Source: Mucor racemosus (lineage: Eukaryota; Mucoromycota; Mucoromycetes; Mucorales; Mucoraceae). Taken from it: DNA of 64,000 nt. The stretch covers positions 806,001 through 870,000 of the forward strand of contig JAPEHQ010000021.1 of assembly GCA_027405735.1 (NCBI GenBank). The letters are read 5' to 3'. The notes under the pieces were generated by a model. That model did no database searches and was not told the DNA's origin. It saw only the letters and a list, made by a program, of their open reading frames with translations. The position numbers were made by a program, and so were the translations under genes. Positions 1-13,294 of the stretch are shown piece after piece (positions within the stretch are counted from its first letter, which is position 1; each line of letters begins with the position of its first letter).

Positions 1-3000
1 TTAGATAGCGATAGTACGTTTTTAAACCAGAAGAGCATAAATCTATACTAAAAAAGCATAAATTAAAACCAGATTAGCATTAATGTAGACCAAATGGACA
101 TACGTTTTGACCATAAAGAGCGCGAAGGACATAGACTAGAAAACACAATGTTCGACCACCAGAAAAGCATGAATTGAGATTTGAAATGTATGGATTTAGA
201 ACAGATACCATATATAAAGAAATTGACACCAGATGAGCATGATTTGGGACCACATAAGTAAACTTTATACCAGAAGAACGTAGAATTAGACTAGTTGAAA
301 ATAAATTAAGATTAGATACCCATACACTGTAAATCGATGCAGTTAAAAATAAATGAAGAACAGATTACCATAAATTAAGACCAGATGTAAAGAAATTCAT
401 ATCAGATGAGCATGTTTTGAAACCAGATACCTAAGGATTGAGACCGGATGAGAATGATTTGAGACCAGTTAAGAATTTGTACCAGAGCTGCATTAATTTA
501 AACCAGATGCGCAAGAATTGAGACCAGAGAAGCGTAAAGTGAGACCAGAAATAAATCTTTTTAGACCAGATCAACATAAATTTAAACCATAAACGCATGA
601 ATTTAAACCAGATGTTACAAAATGAAGACTAGATGAGCACAAACGTAGAACAGATGATGATTTGAATTGATACCAGTAGATACGGACAAACAGAAACCAG
701 GTAATAAAAGCATACATTGACAGCCAAAGAGCACAAATTAGGATTCCATGAACATAGATTTAGACCAGATAAATATAGATTAGAATAAAATACGCATAAA
801 TTAATACCAAAATAAACATGAATACAAACCAGAAGACCATGAATTTAGATCAGAAGAGCAAGAATTGAAACTAGAAGGTCAAGAATTTAGGCGACAATAG
901 TACGTTTTTATACCAGAAGCGCATGAATTAATACCAAAAGGAAAAAATTGAAACCAGATTAGCGTTAATGTAGACCAAATAAACATGAATTTTGACCCAA
1001 GCACCACAAATGGAGAGCAGAAGAGCACAACAGTTGACTAGAAGAGCACAACAGTTGACTAGAAGACCACCCCTTTAGACCGGAAGAGCACAAATGACGA
1101 CCAAATATGAATAAATTGAAATCAGCTAAACATGAATTGAGTATAGACATGGATGACTTACGAGCAAATATGGATAAACAGATAAACGTCGTTCACATAA
1201 GCATGAATTAATTCCAGAAGAGCATGCTTGAGACCAAATGGGAATGGATGTTGATCAGAAGAGCAGGAATGGAGACCACACTAGCATAAATTGAGACCAG
1301 AAGAAGTGCACGAATTTAGAACATATGTAACGATATGGGCCCCAAATGAGCAGAATTTGACGCCACATAAGTAAGAGTTTATACCAGAAGAACATAAATT
1401 TAGATTAGTAAAAATGAATTAAGACGACCAGAGGAGCATAGATATATACCTGAGAAGCATGAATTAAGACTAGAACAGCATAAATGGAAACCAGCTGAAA
1501 ATAAATTAAGACCAAATGACTATGAATAGAAACGAGATAAGTAAATGAATAGAGACGAGATGAGGATACAATGAGGCTACATAAACTTACATTTACACCA
1601 AAAGTGTATATAGCTAAACCAGATGGGCATGAGTTGAGACCAGTTGAAAACGAATGAGGACCATATAAGCATATATTGAGACGATATCTTGTAAAAAGTG
1701 AATCATACATTGAGGACAGAAACCAGAACGCATTTTGCACAAAAGACACCAAAAAAAGCAGGAAGAGACAACATTTGTTCAGAGATATATGGTTATGCAA
1801 AATAGAAACGCGACCTTGTAGAAAAGAACCCAATTTTGCAGAAAAGATTTGAAATTTTGTGAAAACAGAGAGGATATTGCATACGAGAGACCCACTTATT
1901 TGCATAAGAAACCGAATAATAATGCTATAGAAAACGACCAAATGCTGTACAAAAAATATCATCTTGTGTTGAGAAAGACCTAATGCTGTAAAGATATCAG
2001 ATATTGTAAACAGAGACCAGGTTTTATAAAAAATCCACATTATTACCTTAAAAAGATACCAGCTATTGTTGAAAGCGAACCGCTTTTGCAGAAAAAAAAC
2101 TCCATTATTATCAGAAGAGACACCGCATATTGTAGATAAAGACCCAATATATAGTTCATACATAGCTAGGTGTCGAAGACAGATACCAGACATTGCATAG
2201 AGAACTCATAGCTATCAACTGTTGGTTCAAATCATTTTGACTCACCGTGGCCAGGGGTGCGCCAAAAATCAGATATCAATGGCTGATAACCTCCAGATAA
2301 ATAATCAAAAGAACCAGACGCAGATAGAATAAACCTCGTATCAGGATGAGCTAAAAGAAAGTTAAACAAGTAGACCGACTTGTTTTTCTTTTACTCAAAC
2401 CTGAATGCTAGGAAAGTTTATGATAAAAGCTTCTTCGTTAAAATCACACGCGTCATGCGTTACTTTAACGTCGAAACTTCCATCTAACCTTCATCAGCCA
2501 CGGATGGAACTTTATCTTGCAAGATACTATAGTAGATCTTAGCCAATAACGGATAAGGCACATACAATATAGACTCGTGATTCCACCAAACCATATGGTT
2601 TTGCTTCATAAAATTTACCTGGTTGTTATTAAAAAAAAAAGGAAAAAACAGGGGGCTTCGTGTTTTTGAATAATGCCTAAAATTTGAAATCCATTGATGA
2701 CGTCTTTAAAATTTTGTATAATTTGATGGAAAAGCTGTTTTTTTAACTTTTCTTATATTTAACCATGTACGGTCTGAAAATTCAGGCTTTGTAGCGGACA
2801 TTTTTCGGGACTCATTTTACTCTTACCAACACTCATGATTTTATTCAAAAAACAGAAAAATCAAATTTTGATACCAAAATCAACGTTTAAATATACTACA
2901 TTGTGAGAGAAAATTGTAGCCATAGCTAATACATACTTTATAAAAGCTTAATATTACATGTTAAGTAATGAAACTTAGTACTTTTGCCCCAAAAACGGAT

Positions 3001-3790
3001 TTTTGGTTAAAGGATTTTCATGTAATATTTTGCAATAAAAATGTTGGTTATTTTTTATTGAGCAAATAGAGCGCTAAATTCTGTATATGTGTATATTTTT
3101 TGTTTTTATAATTAGTAGTATAATTAACTCTAGATTTGCAAAACCAGAAAAAAAAATTTAAAAAATGTCAAAATTGATGATCTGGACAAAAATAATTTTC
3201 TAAATTAATATCTCGCTTATAAGCCTTGTAAGTCTGAAAAATAAGAGATTTTATAATACTTCAGAGCTTTTTCAAGAATTTGCAATGCTGCACCCACTTG
3301 TATCAAGCTTATTGCTGTAAATCATTATACATATTAATATTGTGTAATAGTTTATTTGATGATAATGTAGTTTTACTTTATAATTATTGCGTTAGAGATG
3401 ATTTACATTGAGTTTTATTCTTACCTCTCCAATATCATAAACATAAACATGGCCATCACTGGAACCTATTGCCGCTTTTTTACTCTCTTTGTCCCAGGTC
3501 AATTTATTCAATGATTTTAAACACTTTTAAACATCCTGAGGCAAACACAACATCTTGGTACTGTAATTTCTATCCATCAAAATGTTGCAATTTCCACTAC
3601 ACAATGAATGCACCTTTTATCAATTTTGACCTCGATGTACATTGGGTATCAGTTTTTTACCAGTTGTATCTTCTCTGATTCATTAATATTTAGTCATATT
3701 AAACGACGACAATTTGTAGCATTGCCAAAAAAAAAAAAAAAAAAAAAAAAAGAACAAATGCTTCAAGAGTTTTCTGCATATCAAACTATG
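1..3790 (+). repeat. Repeat element copy A (left end outside window)
   Basis: This is copy A of the window's large repeat, in the same orientation as copy B and almost identical to B over about 3.5 kb (base 1 corresponds to about 26199). Bases 1-2200 are a degenerate minisatellite with a unit near 21 bp, centred on 'accaga' and 'gagcataaat'. From about 1700 the unit changes to a related 22-24 bp type. Bases 2200-3420 are an AT-rich, non-coding tail. Bases 3425-3513 hold a captured dynein intermediate-chain exon on the minus strand. Bases 3630-3775 are again shared with copy B (30309-30435). The 262-codon ORF on the minus strand (1405-2193) is a product of the repeat and probably not a gene. 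The head with the 110-codon ORF lies outside the window. Confidence 0.85.
3425..3513 (-). pseudogene. Captured dynein intermediate-chain exon (copy A)
   Basis: The minus strand reads as one WD40 blade: LNKLTWDKESKKAAIG, then SSDGHVYVYDIGE, followed at once by a gtaaga splice donor. This matches the last WD repeat of cytoplasmic dynein intermediate chains, where human DYNC1I2 has a NK.W..G...A.G...G...IYDVGE pattern (family knowledge). No other part of the gene is present, so it is an isolated exon carried in the tail of a repeat. The frame has no stop. Because intron sequence follows the exon, the capture was from genomic DNA and not from mRNA. Three more copies lie at 29607-29700, 31580-31690 and 58670-58780. 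Confidence 0.7.
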
Positions 3791-5774
3791 TGATTTAGTA
3801 GCAATGATTGCACTTAACTATGCTTTTTGAACCTATTGATGTTAATCAGAATAATTAGTATTTTCATTCAAAAGTCTGCTCTGCTTTATACATTTACATT
3901 CACTCATTCAATAAATGACATTGTATTCATTATCCTTTATATCAATCAACCAACTTCATCTTGGTTCGATAAATTTGACAATTAAATGTCTAAATTACAC
4001 TTGAGGCACCAGTTTTATGTATGCGACGCTAAAACGTTTTAGATGAATTTTTAGATTTTCTCACTCAAAAACAATTGATTTCTAATGCAATTACAAATGG
4101 ATATGCTCTTATTCATTGTGTATTTATGGAATTTTCAAAATTCAATTTTGAATCAATATTCAATTTTGAATCCATATTCGCTTTTTAATAAGCTTTTAAA
4201 AATCGATTTTTGAGGTCTTTTTTATTACTAGTTCAAAAAATACTCTGAAATTTGGGCAAAACGTAGAGACTCAATTTTATATATTGGTCTGCTTAATGTC
4301 TACCTATTTTCATACATTGCAACTTTGAATTTGATTTTAAATCTATACATTTACAAAAAAAAAAACATAGTTTAGATGCTAATGAATAACCCTATTGCGC
4401 ATATAATTTTGTGCGACACATGTATGGGCTTAATGATTGTGCAAAATGAATTTTTTCAATTAGATTTTGAAAGTATTTTATTACATTTTAATAATCTTTC
4501 TGTAATTTTAAGATTAATCAGTAAATATTGCTATGCGCTATATGTTTTAATGACGAATAAAACCTTGATTTTCATAAATATATATAAAGAGACTAAACCT
4601 CTTTTGATTTTTACAGTTTGAATACAGCAAAAGAGAGAGATTTTGCTAGCATTTTTCGACCGCATAATGTCATTATTTAAGGACGTTTATATGAGCTAAA
4701 ATAGAAATAAAAATAAATATGTACAGATAATATTTAGAAAATAATTCTGTAGTAACTATACATGTCTGCAGGGTTTATGGAGACAGAATAAACTCTTCAA
4801 CGAACTAAAATTTATTTTTTACAGCCTGAAAATTGCATATTTGATCGACAATTCTTCATGTAAAAGGCTTTTGTTTTTGAGATATATTAAATGCCCGGTT
4901 GATCAATGATAGATTGTAATCAAAACCACCAAATTCCGTCTTTTTTTGCCACTAGAATATATGCTTTCGATTCTAAATCTGCGGAAACATATACATATTT
5001 CATTTGTTGACCTTCTTCAAGACGTATATATTATCATTGAAAGGGTTTGAGTATTAATCCTATTGTAGATAAATTTACTATTATTCTCATACTGCATTTT
5101 GTAATATATCAGTTAAATTAGGATACATTTTCTAACTCGAGATACCAATTCGCAAATAATATTCTTTGTTCGTTTGTTCAATCTGCCAACATTTCCTTTA
5201 AGAAAAGCCAGTTCATGTAAGATTTTATGTATAAAAATTATATATTCCATAGACATATATGAAGAGCCTTTCAGTGCCATTTAATTTGCGTGTGTAAATT
5301 TGGTGATGTTGTTCCTGAATTTTGAAATTTAATATAATACAATAACAGGTGAATATCATTTGTACGCTTCTGGCAAAGCTTAGCGTAGATCATTATTTTT
5401 TCTCACACTTGATGCGATATGCATACTCATAAATCAGTATATACGTAACTCTTATGAATTGTAGTAATTCAGCAATAAATTTAACATTTAATTTAAACAA
5501 AAACATTGATAATATCTTTATGCATACATAGATATGTAGTCTTTCAACTCGTTTGTGGTAGATAACGGTTATCTTTGCATATGTACTCACTCGAAACGAG
5601 ATAGTCAATCAGGTGATCGTGTGCCAAAAGTCTTGATTTGATCTATGCGTGGTAAAATTCGACCTGAATAAAGTTCAATCATTCATTATTGTAACCAAAA
5701 GGTCTACCCAACAACAACAAATATAAAAAACGAAAACTTTCTTTATCTCCCCTTTTTTTTTCTTTCATGCAATA
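3791..5774. other. Intergenic, AT-rich, before the DHTKD1-like gene
   Basis: I see no gene here. A run of about 24 A sits just upstream at 3727-3750. The short ORFs (for example 4376-4621) have no recognisable family and are rich in isoleucine and asparagine, as expected from AT-rich DNA. The last 40 bases are pyrimidine-rich (cttt, ctcccc and a run of t), a common fungal core-promoter feature, and end in the start codon at 5775. Confidence 0.5.
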
Positions 5775-8700
5775 ATGTTTCGACTCTCATCGCTTACTAA
5801 AAATATAAATTACCGCAAACCCACCTCTACTACGCTACTCCGTCGAGGAGCAACAGTAAGATCTTATCATGATGATGGTGTATATGGATATCGCGTTGCC
5901 AAAGAATTCAAGTTGCCTGATTACACAGCTGAAGAATTGTCTAATCGTATGAAATATGGAAGTTTGTTACGTATGGTGCAGGCTTATCGTACTCACGGAC
6001 ATGAAGGAGCTCATTTGGATCCTTTGAATATTATGAAGAGAAAAGAAGTACTTGCTCTGAAACCTGAACGCTATGGATTAGGTGAAAGTTCTTCAGAAAG
6101 TTATAATTTAGCTGGTAAGTTTTGTTTATGAGTGAACTTGTAAAAAGTTATTTATGGAGCAAATGATTCTATAGGTATTCTACATGTAAATGATGCCATG
6201 CAAGAGAAAAACTTAGGTAACGAAGCTGATTTTAAAACTATTTTGGATCATTTGCAAGCTGTTTATTGTGGGAAAATTGCCTATGAGTTTATGCATTTAC
6301 CAGTAAGTTCAAATAAATTTCTCACGACCCTGCATCAAATACAAAGTAAGTAACATAATTTTATTATTAAGTCTGCTAGTGAAAGAAGATGGTGGTATCA
6401 TGCGGTTGAAAGCTGGGAAAAACCTCAATTAGATGTAGAACAAAAGAAACGTATTCATGAAATATTGTCTAAATCAGAGGTAATTGATTTAATATGCGGT
6501 GCAAGACATTTAAACTAATATTTATACAGGTATTTGACCAATTCTTGGGTAAAAAATTCCCCAATCTTAAAAGATATGGTCTCGAAGGTGCTGAAAGTAT
6601 GATGGTCGCTTTGGATCGCTTGTTTGAGCTTTCTGCTCACAACAACATCCAAGATATTGTTATTGGTATGCCTCATCGTGGTCGCTTGAATCTTCTCTGT
6701 GATTTACTGCAGTATCCATATGCCTCTCTTTTCCATAAAATGAAGGGCCATTCTGAATTACCTGAGGGTACTTTTGGTTCAGGAGATGTGATCTCTCATT
6801 TGGTGAACAATCCTGATTTGACCTATGGCGGTAAAAAGGTGCATGTGTCTTTATTGGCAAATCCATCACATTTAGAGGCTATTAATCCTGTTGCTATGGG
6901 TAAAGCAAGAGCAAAGCAAACTGGTCTTTTGGCTTCATCAGAAGATTCATGTAATTTGGGTGATCGAGTTATGTGTGTTCAGATCCATGGAGATGCTGTA
7001 AGTAGCTCTTTTTTTTTGAGACCTTTGATGAATATTGAAAATATATTTATTCTACATAGGCATTTGCCGGACAAGGCATCGTAATGGAAGGTTTAGGAAT
7101 GAGTAATTTGGCACATTATTCCTCTGGAGGTTCAGTCCACATTGTTGTAAATAACCAATTGGGTTACACTACACCTGCTCAGAATGCTCGCTCTTCGGCC
7201 TATTGTTCTGATATTGGTAAAATGATCAATGTTCCTGTAGTACATGTTAATGGTGACTTCCCTGAAGATGTAGCCAGAGCTTTAGATATGGTATTTGAAT
7301 ATAGAAATAAGTTTAGAAAGGTAAAATGACAAATTGTTTGAGTGAAAAAATATAATATTTATACGATTATATAGGATATCATTCTTGATTTAATGTGTTA
7401 TCGTCGTTGGGGCCATAATGAACTTGATGAACCTGCTTTTACTCAACCTGCTATGTATAATAATATAAGACATCGTACCTCTGTTCCCAAGCTTTATGAA
7501 AAGAAATTGATTGATGATAAAACACTCAATTCTGAAACAGAAGCTCAACAAGTGCGCGAGAAACAAGTAATGCAATTAGAACAAGGATTGAAAGATGCAG
7601 AATCATTTGTACCTGATGCAGAACATTTCCATCTTGACGGTAACTGGAAGGGTATTCATCATATCACATCAGCCAAGGAAAATGAAACTCCAGATACAGG
7701 CTACGACGCAAATGTTTTAACTGAAATTGGCCAACTTTCTGTTACTCCTCCTGACAATGTCAAGGTTCATTCTCGATTGCAAAAATACCACATTGATCAA
7801 CGTACAAAGAAGCTTAAACAAGGTCATGGTTTAGATTGGGCAACTGCTGAAGCACTTGCATTCGGTTCTCTCATTCAAGAAGGTTTTGATGTGCGTATTT
7901 CTGGTCAAGATGTTGGCCGAGGAACTTTCTCTCAACGCCATGCAATGTTTGTTTGTCAAGATACTGAACGAGCAGTAATTCCTTTGAACCACATGGAATC
8001 TGATCAAAAGAACTTTTTAGAGGTAGCAAATAGCCCTTTATCAGAATTTGCTGTTTTGGGCTTTGAGTATGGTATGTCTATTGAATCGCCTAAACGTTTG
8101 GTATTATGGGAGGCTCAATTTGGTGATTTCTTTAATGGCGCACAAATCACAATTGACACGTTTTTGTCGAGTGGAGAAGAGAAATGGTTACGTCAAAGTG
8201 GTCTAGTTATGCTGCTTCCTCATGGTCAAGATGGTGCTGGTCCTGAACATTCATCTAGTAGAGTAGAAAGATTCTTACAGGTAAACATTGTGTACTAAAT
8301 TACACATTCATTTACTGACAAAGCTTATAAAATAGATGAGTAATGATTCATTTGATGTCAATAAAATGGATAAAAGTCCACCAAATTGGCATATTGTGAA
8401 CTGTACAACACCAGCACAATATTTCCACGTGTTGCGAAGACAGGTAAATACACAAAAAGTAGTACAGATCGATTGTATTCTTAAAATTTCTTATTAGATG
8501 CTTCGCAGCTATCGTAAACCATTAATTGTTATTTCACCTAAAAGCTTATTAAAATCTCCCGTAAGTGTTTTCTAAGAAGAACGTGATGTATAACCAAATT
8601 AAATTAATTTAAATTTAGCTTGCTGTCAGCTCTTTAACTGACATGGCTCCTGGAACATGTTTCCAACCTGTCTTGAAAGATACTTCTATCAAGAATGATT

Positions 8701-9130
8701 CTCAAGTAGAAAAAGTCGTATTTTTATCAGGCAAATTCTATTACGATTTAGTTAAAGAAAGACAAAATCGTGGGCTTGATGATAAAGTGGCTTTGATTCG
8801 TATTGAAGAATTGAGTCCTTTCCCTAAAGATGAACTTGTTAAGGAAATTGAAAAGTACTCTGGTGCACATGAATTTGTGTGGTGCCAAGAAGAGCCTCAA
8901 AATGCCGGAGCCTATGCTTTTATGGCACCACGATTGGCTCAACTATTGCCTGAAAATAAGGTACTACTTGCAATATAAACATTTGGGATTTTAGTGTAAC
9001 ATGATCTTTGTATTTTTAGGCAATTCAATATGTTGGTAGAGAACCACTTTCTGCACCAGCTGTAGGTATTTCATCTATATTTAAGAAGCAAGCACAAGAA
9101 TTGTTGCACGATAGTATGAATATCAATTAA
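5775..9130 (+). CDS. DHTKD1: 2-oxoadipate dehydrogenase E1 component, DHTKD1-like (mitochondrial)
   Basis: A thiamine-diphosphate-dependent E1 subunit that decarboxylates a 2-oxo acid (2-oxoadipate, possibly 2-oxoglutarate) in the mitochondrial matrix and passes the acyl group to a lipoyl E2. Ten exons: 5775-6114, 6175-6302, 6372-6479, 6530-6997, 7060-7320, 7375-8280, 8336-8443, 8498-8560, 8619-8960 and 9020-9130, giving 944 residues. The arginine- and serine-rich N-terminus fits a targeting peptide. Visible motifs: [11 protein letters not shown] near 236, HGDA near 345, [10 protein letters not shown] near 378, [14 protein letters not shown] near 611 and [14 protein letters not shown] near 716. 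It lacks the roughly 80-residue N-terminal segment with the YVEEMY-type motif of OGDH and starts directly at VYGYR, like DHTKD1. '[12 protein letters not shown]' is also closer to DHTKD1 than to the OGDH form. All ten exons join in frame. Confidence 0.92.
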
Positions 9131-9177
9131 TAGTAGTTTATTAAGTTTTTATATATAAAGTGTAATAAGGATTAAAT

Positions 9178-10558
9178 TTATGCTTTGGTTGTGGTTTGTA
9201 AATCGATACATGATTTATCTGCTTCGGTATGTTTGTAAATATATCCAACCCATTTCAATGCTATTGCTCTCTTCTGACGAGTTTTGCTATCAACCTCCTT
9301 ATCTTGGAGTACTTTATCACATACTTGACGTAATGTAGCTTCAACTTCGAATTTTGAAGTTTGCCATAATGCCTTATAAGTCTATTTATTATAAAATGAG
9401 AATCACAAGACAGTTGTAAAATGAAAAAATACTTACCTTGGTTGTCACTTCTTCTTCTAATTTCATCTTGTCAGAATCGTCCATGCCCTTTTCTTCTGCT
9501 TTTGAGATCATTTCAGCAGCTTGTTGAACATCCATAGCAACTTTGACTGTTGTCCAAAGTTCCTTGACAATGTGCTTCTTTTGTTTAAATCCAAGGAAAA
9601 TACTAGGCATTCCACCACCCTTAATACCCAAATAATGCTTGGCTTTAAGAGAATATACACCACCAATTGAATGAAGTAATTCAAGACCGTAACTCTCGCT
9701 TTTTAATTTCTCTGCTTCATGCTTAATTTGATCTTGGAATGCAGTTAATGCTTGTTGATCACCTTCACTTTCAGTAAATAATGCCAATTTCAATTTGAGT
9801 GTTTCTGCTAATTTATCGACACGTTCCTGTTGTTGTTTTTGCATTTTTTCCATTTGCTCCTTATTCATTTGTTTCTTTTCAACATCTTCACTTCCTTCAG
9901 CAGTGCTTTCCTTTTCAAGTTCATCCTGTTGTGCATCACTAAACATTTCACCAACAGCTAATTCACCAATGATACCTATTAATGTAACCCTTGAGTAACC
10001 CTGTAATATTTTACATTTTCTACTACTACGAAAAGATACAACATACTTCTAAATGCATCACCACCAAACATTTGTTGGAAATATTCACGGGGATCAGCAA
10101 ATCCACCTTCTGGAGCAAGTTCTTTATCTTTACCATACTTGTTATAAGCAGCACGCAATTGAGGATCTGATAAAACTTGATAAGCTTCTGAAATTTCCTT
10201 GAACTGTAAATGAATTCAGTTAAAAAAGATTCCAATGAAAAAAAAAATTTTTTTTTCTTCATACCTTCTCTTCAGCTCCTGGTTCCTTATTTTTATCTGG
10301 ATGGTAAATCTATAATAAATTCCCATGTTAAATGCAAAACTTGACTACAAAATAAAACTCTAAAATTATACCATAGCAAGCTTTCTATCAAACAAATAGA
10401 AAAAATGATTAAAACAAAGCAAAGGGGGTATCTTAACAACAAGATGTATCATACCTGTAAGCCTTTTTGATTGCCGTGGCATCAGCATTTGTAGGAATGT
10501 TCAATAACTCATAGTATGAGTTATCTATGGGGTTTTCATCTGTACCGAACTTGGACAT
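9178..10558 (-). CDS. DnaJ (Hsp40) co-chaperone with DnaJ-X domain, Caj1/Djp1-like
   Basis: A type II/III J-protein that would stimulate Hsp70 ATPase. Exons, read on the minus strand: 10558-10455, 10384-10372, 10309-10265, 10203-10047, 9975-9437 and 9381-9178, giving 353 residues. The J-domain spans about residues 13-78, with the HPD motif at 42-44. Next come FGGDAFRSIIGELAVGEMF and a long C-terminal DnaJ-X region with a coiled, Gln/Glu/Lys-rich segment near 130-165. There is no Gly/Phe or CxxCxGxG zinc region, which points to the Caj1/Djp1 group. The second exon is only 13 bases long. The acceptor at 9976 was chosen because it restores the conserved IIGEL frame. The upstream acceptor at 10001 gives a stop. 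Tail-to-tail with the DHTKD1-like gene, with 47 bases between stop codons. Confidence 0.9.
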
Positions 10559-10689
10559 TATATATAGTAAAATGAAAAAAAGGAAAAAAAAAAAAAAAAA
10601 AAAAAAAAGTCTAAATGAATATAATATATAAAGAAAAAAAAAAAAAAAAAAAAAAAAAGAGATAGAGGGCGGCTAAGCGGAAACTTTTT
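10559..10689. repeat. Two long poly(A) tracts upstream of the DnaJ gene
   Basis: Two runs of about 25 A (near 10583-10608 and 10634-10658) lie within 100 bases of the DnaJ start codon. They are T-rich on the coding strand of that gene and may act as nucleosome-excluding promoter tracts (inference). Confidence 0.6.
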
Positions 10690-10937
10690 ACTTCAAATTC
10701 AGACAAAATAAGTAAAACTTGGGATAAAATTAGGATGTAGTGAGGATAAAATTTGAATGCAATGAAATTGAAATTTAGATAAAGTGAGAAAAAGAAATTT
10801 GGAAGAATGAAATTAGTCTTCAATTGAACAGCAATAATATTTATAACTTACCTGTAATGATCTAAATCTCCCAAAGGAAAAAACCATGTTTATTACGACG
10901 ATACAAATCAAGAAAACTGAATGATCAGGATCTTGCC

Positions 10938-11165
10938 TTAGGAGAAAACACCTCCGGACGACCATGTTAATGATGAAATAAGAAGCATATTCTTGGCAGC
11001 ATTGATTCCTCTCTGCCATAGCGTTTTACAGTTTTGACATCCAAGAATATTGTGACCTTTGACACCATCCACCTTTTTTAAGGAGTCTTTATAGCATAAA
11101 TTACAAATTCTGACGTTTTGCTTCTCTCTTGACATTCTTGATCGCTGAACTTTGTCGTTTCTCAC
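10938..11165 (-). pseudogene. C-terminal remnant of a Fanzor/TnpB-like RNA-guided nuclease gene
   Basis: The minus-strand frame reads ICNLCYKDS, then GHNILGCQNCKTLWQRGINAAKNMLLIS, before a stop. C-x2-C ... C-x2-C followed by W-x-R-D-x-N-A-A-x-N is the signature of the OrfB/TnpB zinc ribbon and last RuvC block, shared by eukaryotic Fanzor proteins (family knowledge). The key Asp of the 'RDxNAA' block is Gly here, and no long upstream RuvC or guide-binding ORF remains, so this is a dead fragment. There is no ATG before the zinc ribbon that would give a plausible protein. It could also be a zinc ribbon from another transposase, but the NAAKN block makes that less likely. Confidence 0.7.
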
Positions 11166-11202
11166 TTGTGCTAACCATCAAAATAATTAGAAAATCTATA
11201 AT

Positions 11203-11322
11203 TTAGTTTATGTTGTACCCATCATCATCTGCTTTGTCTTCTTTATAAAGTCTACATTTGTAGTATTTCTTGTTATGGTAGCCAATTTCTTTACAATCCT
11301 TGCATGTCGGCTGCGGTCTCTC
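11203..11322 (-). pseudogene. Cys-rich fragment upstream of the Fanzor remnant
   Basis: A minus-strand frame reads RPQPTCKDCKEIGYHNKKYYKC and stops at 11203. The C-x2-C-x4-G-x-H-like spacing resembles a zinc knuckle. It sits in another frame, just upstream of the TnpB-like zinc ribbon, so it may be the decayed N-terminal part of the same transposon protein. I do not recognise the family beyond that. Confidence 0.35.
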
Positions 11323-11887
11323 CCATAAGTCAATAATGATTGTAAAAAAATAAACTGCTTTTCAAAGATTTTATACTTTATATCTGACACTCTGCTCGTC
11401 TTTACTGCTTGAATTTTATTTAAAATTAAGGATCTGTACATTATCGATTGTTGCAGATGATGGGACGTAGAAAAAAAAAAAAAAAAAAAAGAGAGGATAA
11501 AAAACTGCCATTATGTGTGGAGGTGATGTCCAATATGAGGTTTTTAATACATCAATTGGTACTTATCGGGTATCCAAGCAGTCGATATATGATAAGCATC
11601 TTGCAACTATGTACTGATTTGATGTAATTGCTAGCATTTGTTTCCATCTGTTGCAATTTTTATCTTTGCCAAAGGTCGGGGTTTACATTAAGATGATGAT
11701 GATCCAGAAATACATTGCTTGATTGAATCTATATATTTATCTCAAATCAAATTCATTTTAGTGTGAATTTGACATTGACTTTATCTAAAGTCTCATTCTC
11801 GTTTCATACAAATCTTTATCTCTATTTTGTCTAAATTTTATTTCTGTTTCGTTTAAAAAAAATAATAAAAACGTCTGAATTTCAAGT

Positions 11888-13294
11888 GTAAACCCTGTAT
11901 TTATTTTCGAACAGGTGATGACAAATGGCCCTTCAGTTCATGGATAGGCGCCTTTTAATCCAATCAAAGCCTCAATTCAGAGATTTCTGAATTTTTTAGC
12001 AGAGAAAAACTGTCTGACATGGAGGATTTTGGATTTCAAACAGGAATGTTTGAACCAATGATTGACGATCATTAAGGTTGGACAATCTCATTTTGGGCAA
12101 TGACTAAGTTTGCTTTACTTTTATTTTCCAGTTACCATGTCTTTAATAAACATAAATCAAATGCTTCGACTTTTAGATTCATAAAGAGTTGACTAAAGCT
12201 ACAAAATACATAAGCTATGTGCTACTAATTTAGCAAAAATGGCTATTTTCAGTACTGTCTGCTCGTATTTTAACTGAATTGCAGCCATTTCCAGCGCTGA
12301 AAATCATACCAAATGAATACTCTCGTTTTATAATTTTTTCTAATGCATTAGCTCACTGTTTTCTGGATTTTGATTTCTACTCGATTTTTGCCTTACCATA
12401 CCTCGTTCAAAATTCAAAAAATCACAAAATTCAATTTTTCACTGCAAAAATGAGACTTTTTTCTAAGGTATTCACTGAGAGTATATAACTAAAATAACTA
12501 TAGTTTTATGATAAAAAACGTTATTTGGAAATTACCTATTAGGTTTTTAAACTTTTTCCCAAAAAGCCAAAAAAGTACATTTTAATGATTAGTGAACGTA
12601 TTTTGGAGACAAAAATCAAAATAAAAAATTGAAGGTAATAGAATACATTAAATATCATAATTTTTGTTATTAACATATTGAACAATTGATATGTAAAATG
12701 TGCTGTAATAAGTCTTAGAAGGTTAATTTTTTTTCGAGAATTGTCAAACCTGATCGAAAGTCTCGCCAGTAGCGATTAAAAATTCAATTCCCGCAAATGG
12801 TATTTGATTGCACTATTTTGGATTTCAATGATGGATTTGATGATTTTGAAGCAAGATTCCATGTAAGGACTACACAAGATTCGAATTATTTTTTATCATA
12901 AATCATAACAATTAAGAATAATCTATGGAATTCGTTGAGAGCATTCTTAAATATTACTTTAAGGCCTAAATGATAGTCAAATTGAGTAAAATATCTATGC
13001 TTTATTATTCGCATTTGATGTAATTGATCGATAGGAGATCTCCAATAATTGTTATAACTATGGTAAATGTATGTAGTTCATATCAATGTATGTTGAAACT
13101 AAAACTCAGTATTGTTTAAATTTATGGAGTTTGTTTTTATTTATATTTTTTATTTGTCTGTAAAAAAAAAATCGTGTTGCCTGAACTCAAATTGCAATGC
13201 TTCTGTTTAAGAACATTGCAACAGGTTACAAAGGAGTAAGTACAGAAACAACGTGGTATATTGAACTACCGATATCATTGATGGCCTTAGTCAA
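11888..13294. other. Intergenic with an old repeat at about 12236-12700
   Basis: No supported gene. The stretch 12236-12700 is an inverted, diverged copy of 14780-15185. For example, the complement of 12390-12410 reads gaggtatggtaagg, as does 15025-15045. The 69-codon ORF at 12279-12488 lies within this repeat and is not convincing. Confidence 0.55.

Larger units (their letters stand above)
10690..11887. mobile_element. Probable relic DNA transposon with a Fanzor-like fragment
   Basis: The sequence acttcaaattcagac at 10690-10704 reappears inverted at 11873-11887 (14 of 15 identical). Inside both ends are loosely repeated gataaa and tttagataaagt motifs. Between them lie the zinc-ribbon fragment at 10938-11165 and a second Cys-rich fragment at 11203-11322. 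The inverted ends are short and no target-site duplication is clear, so the outer limits are tentative. Confidence 0.35.
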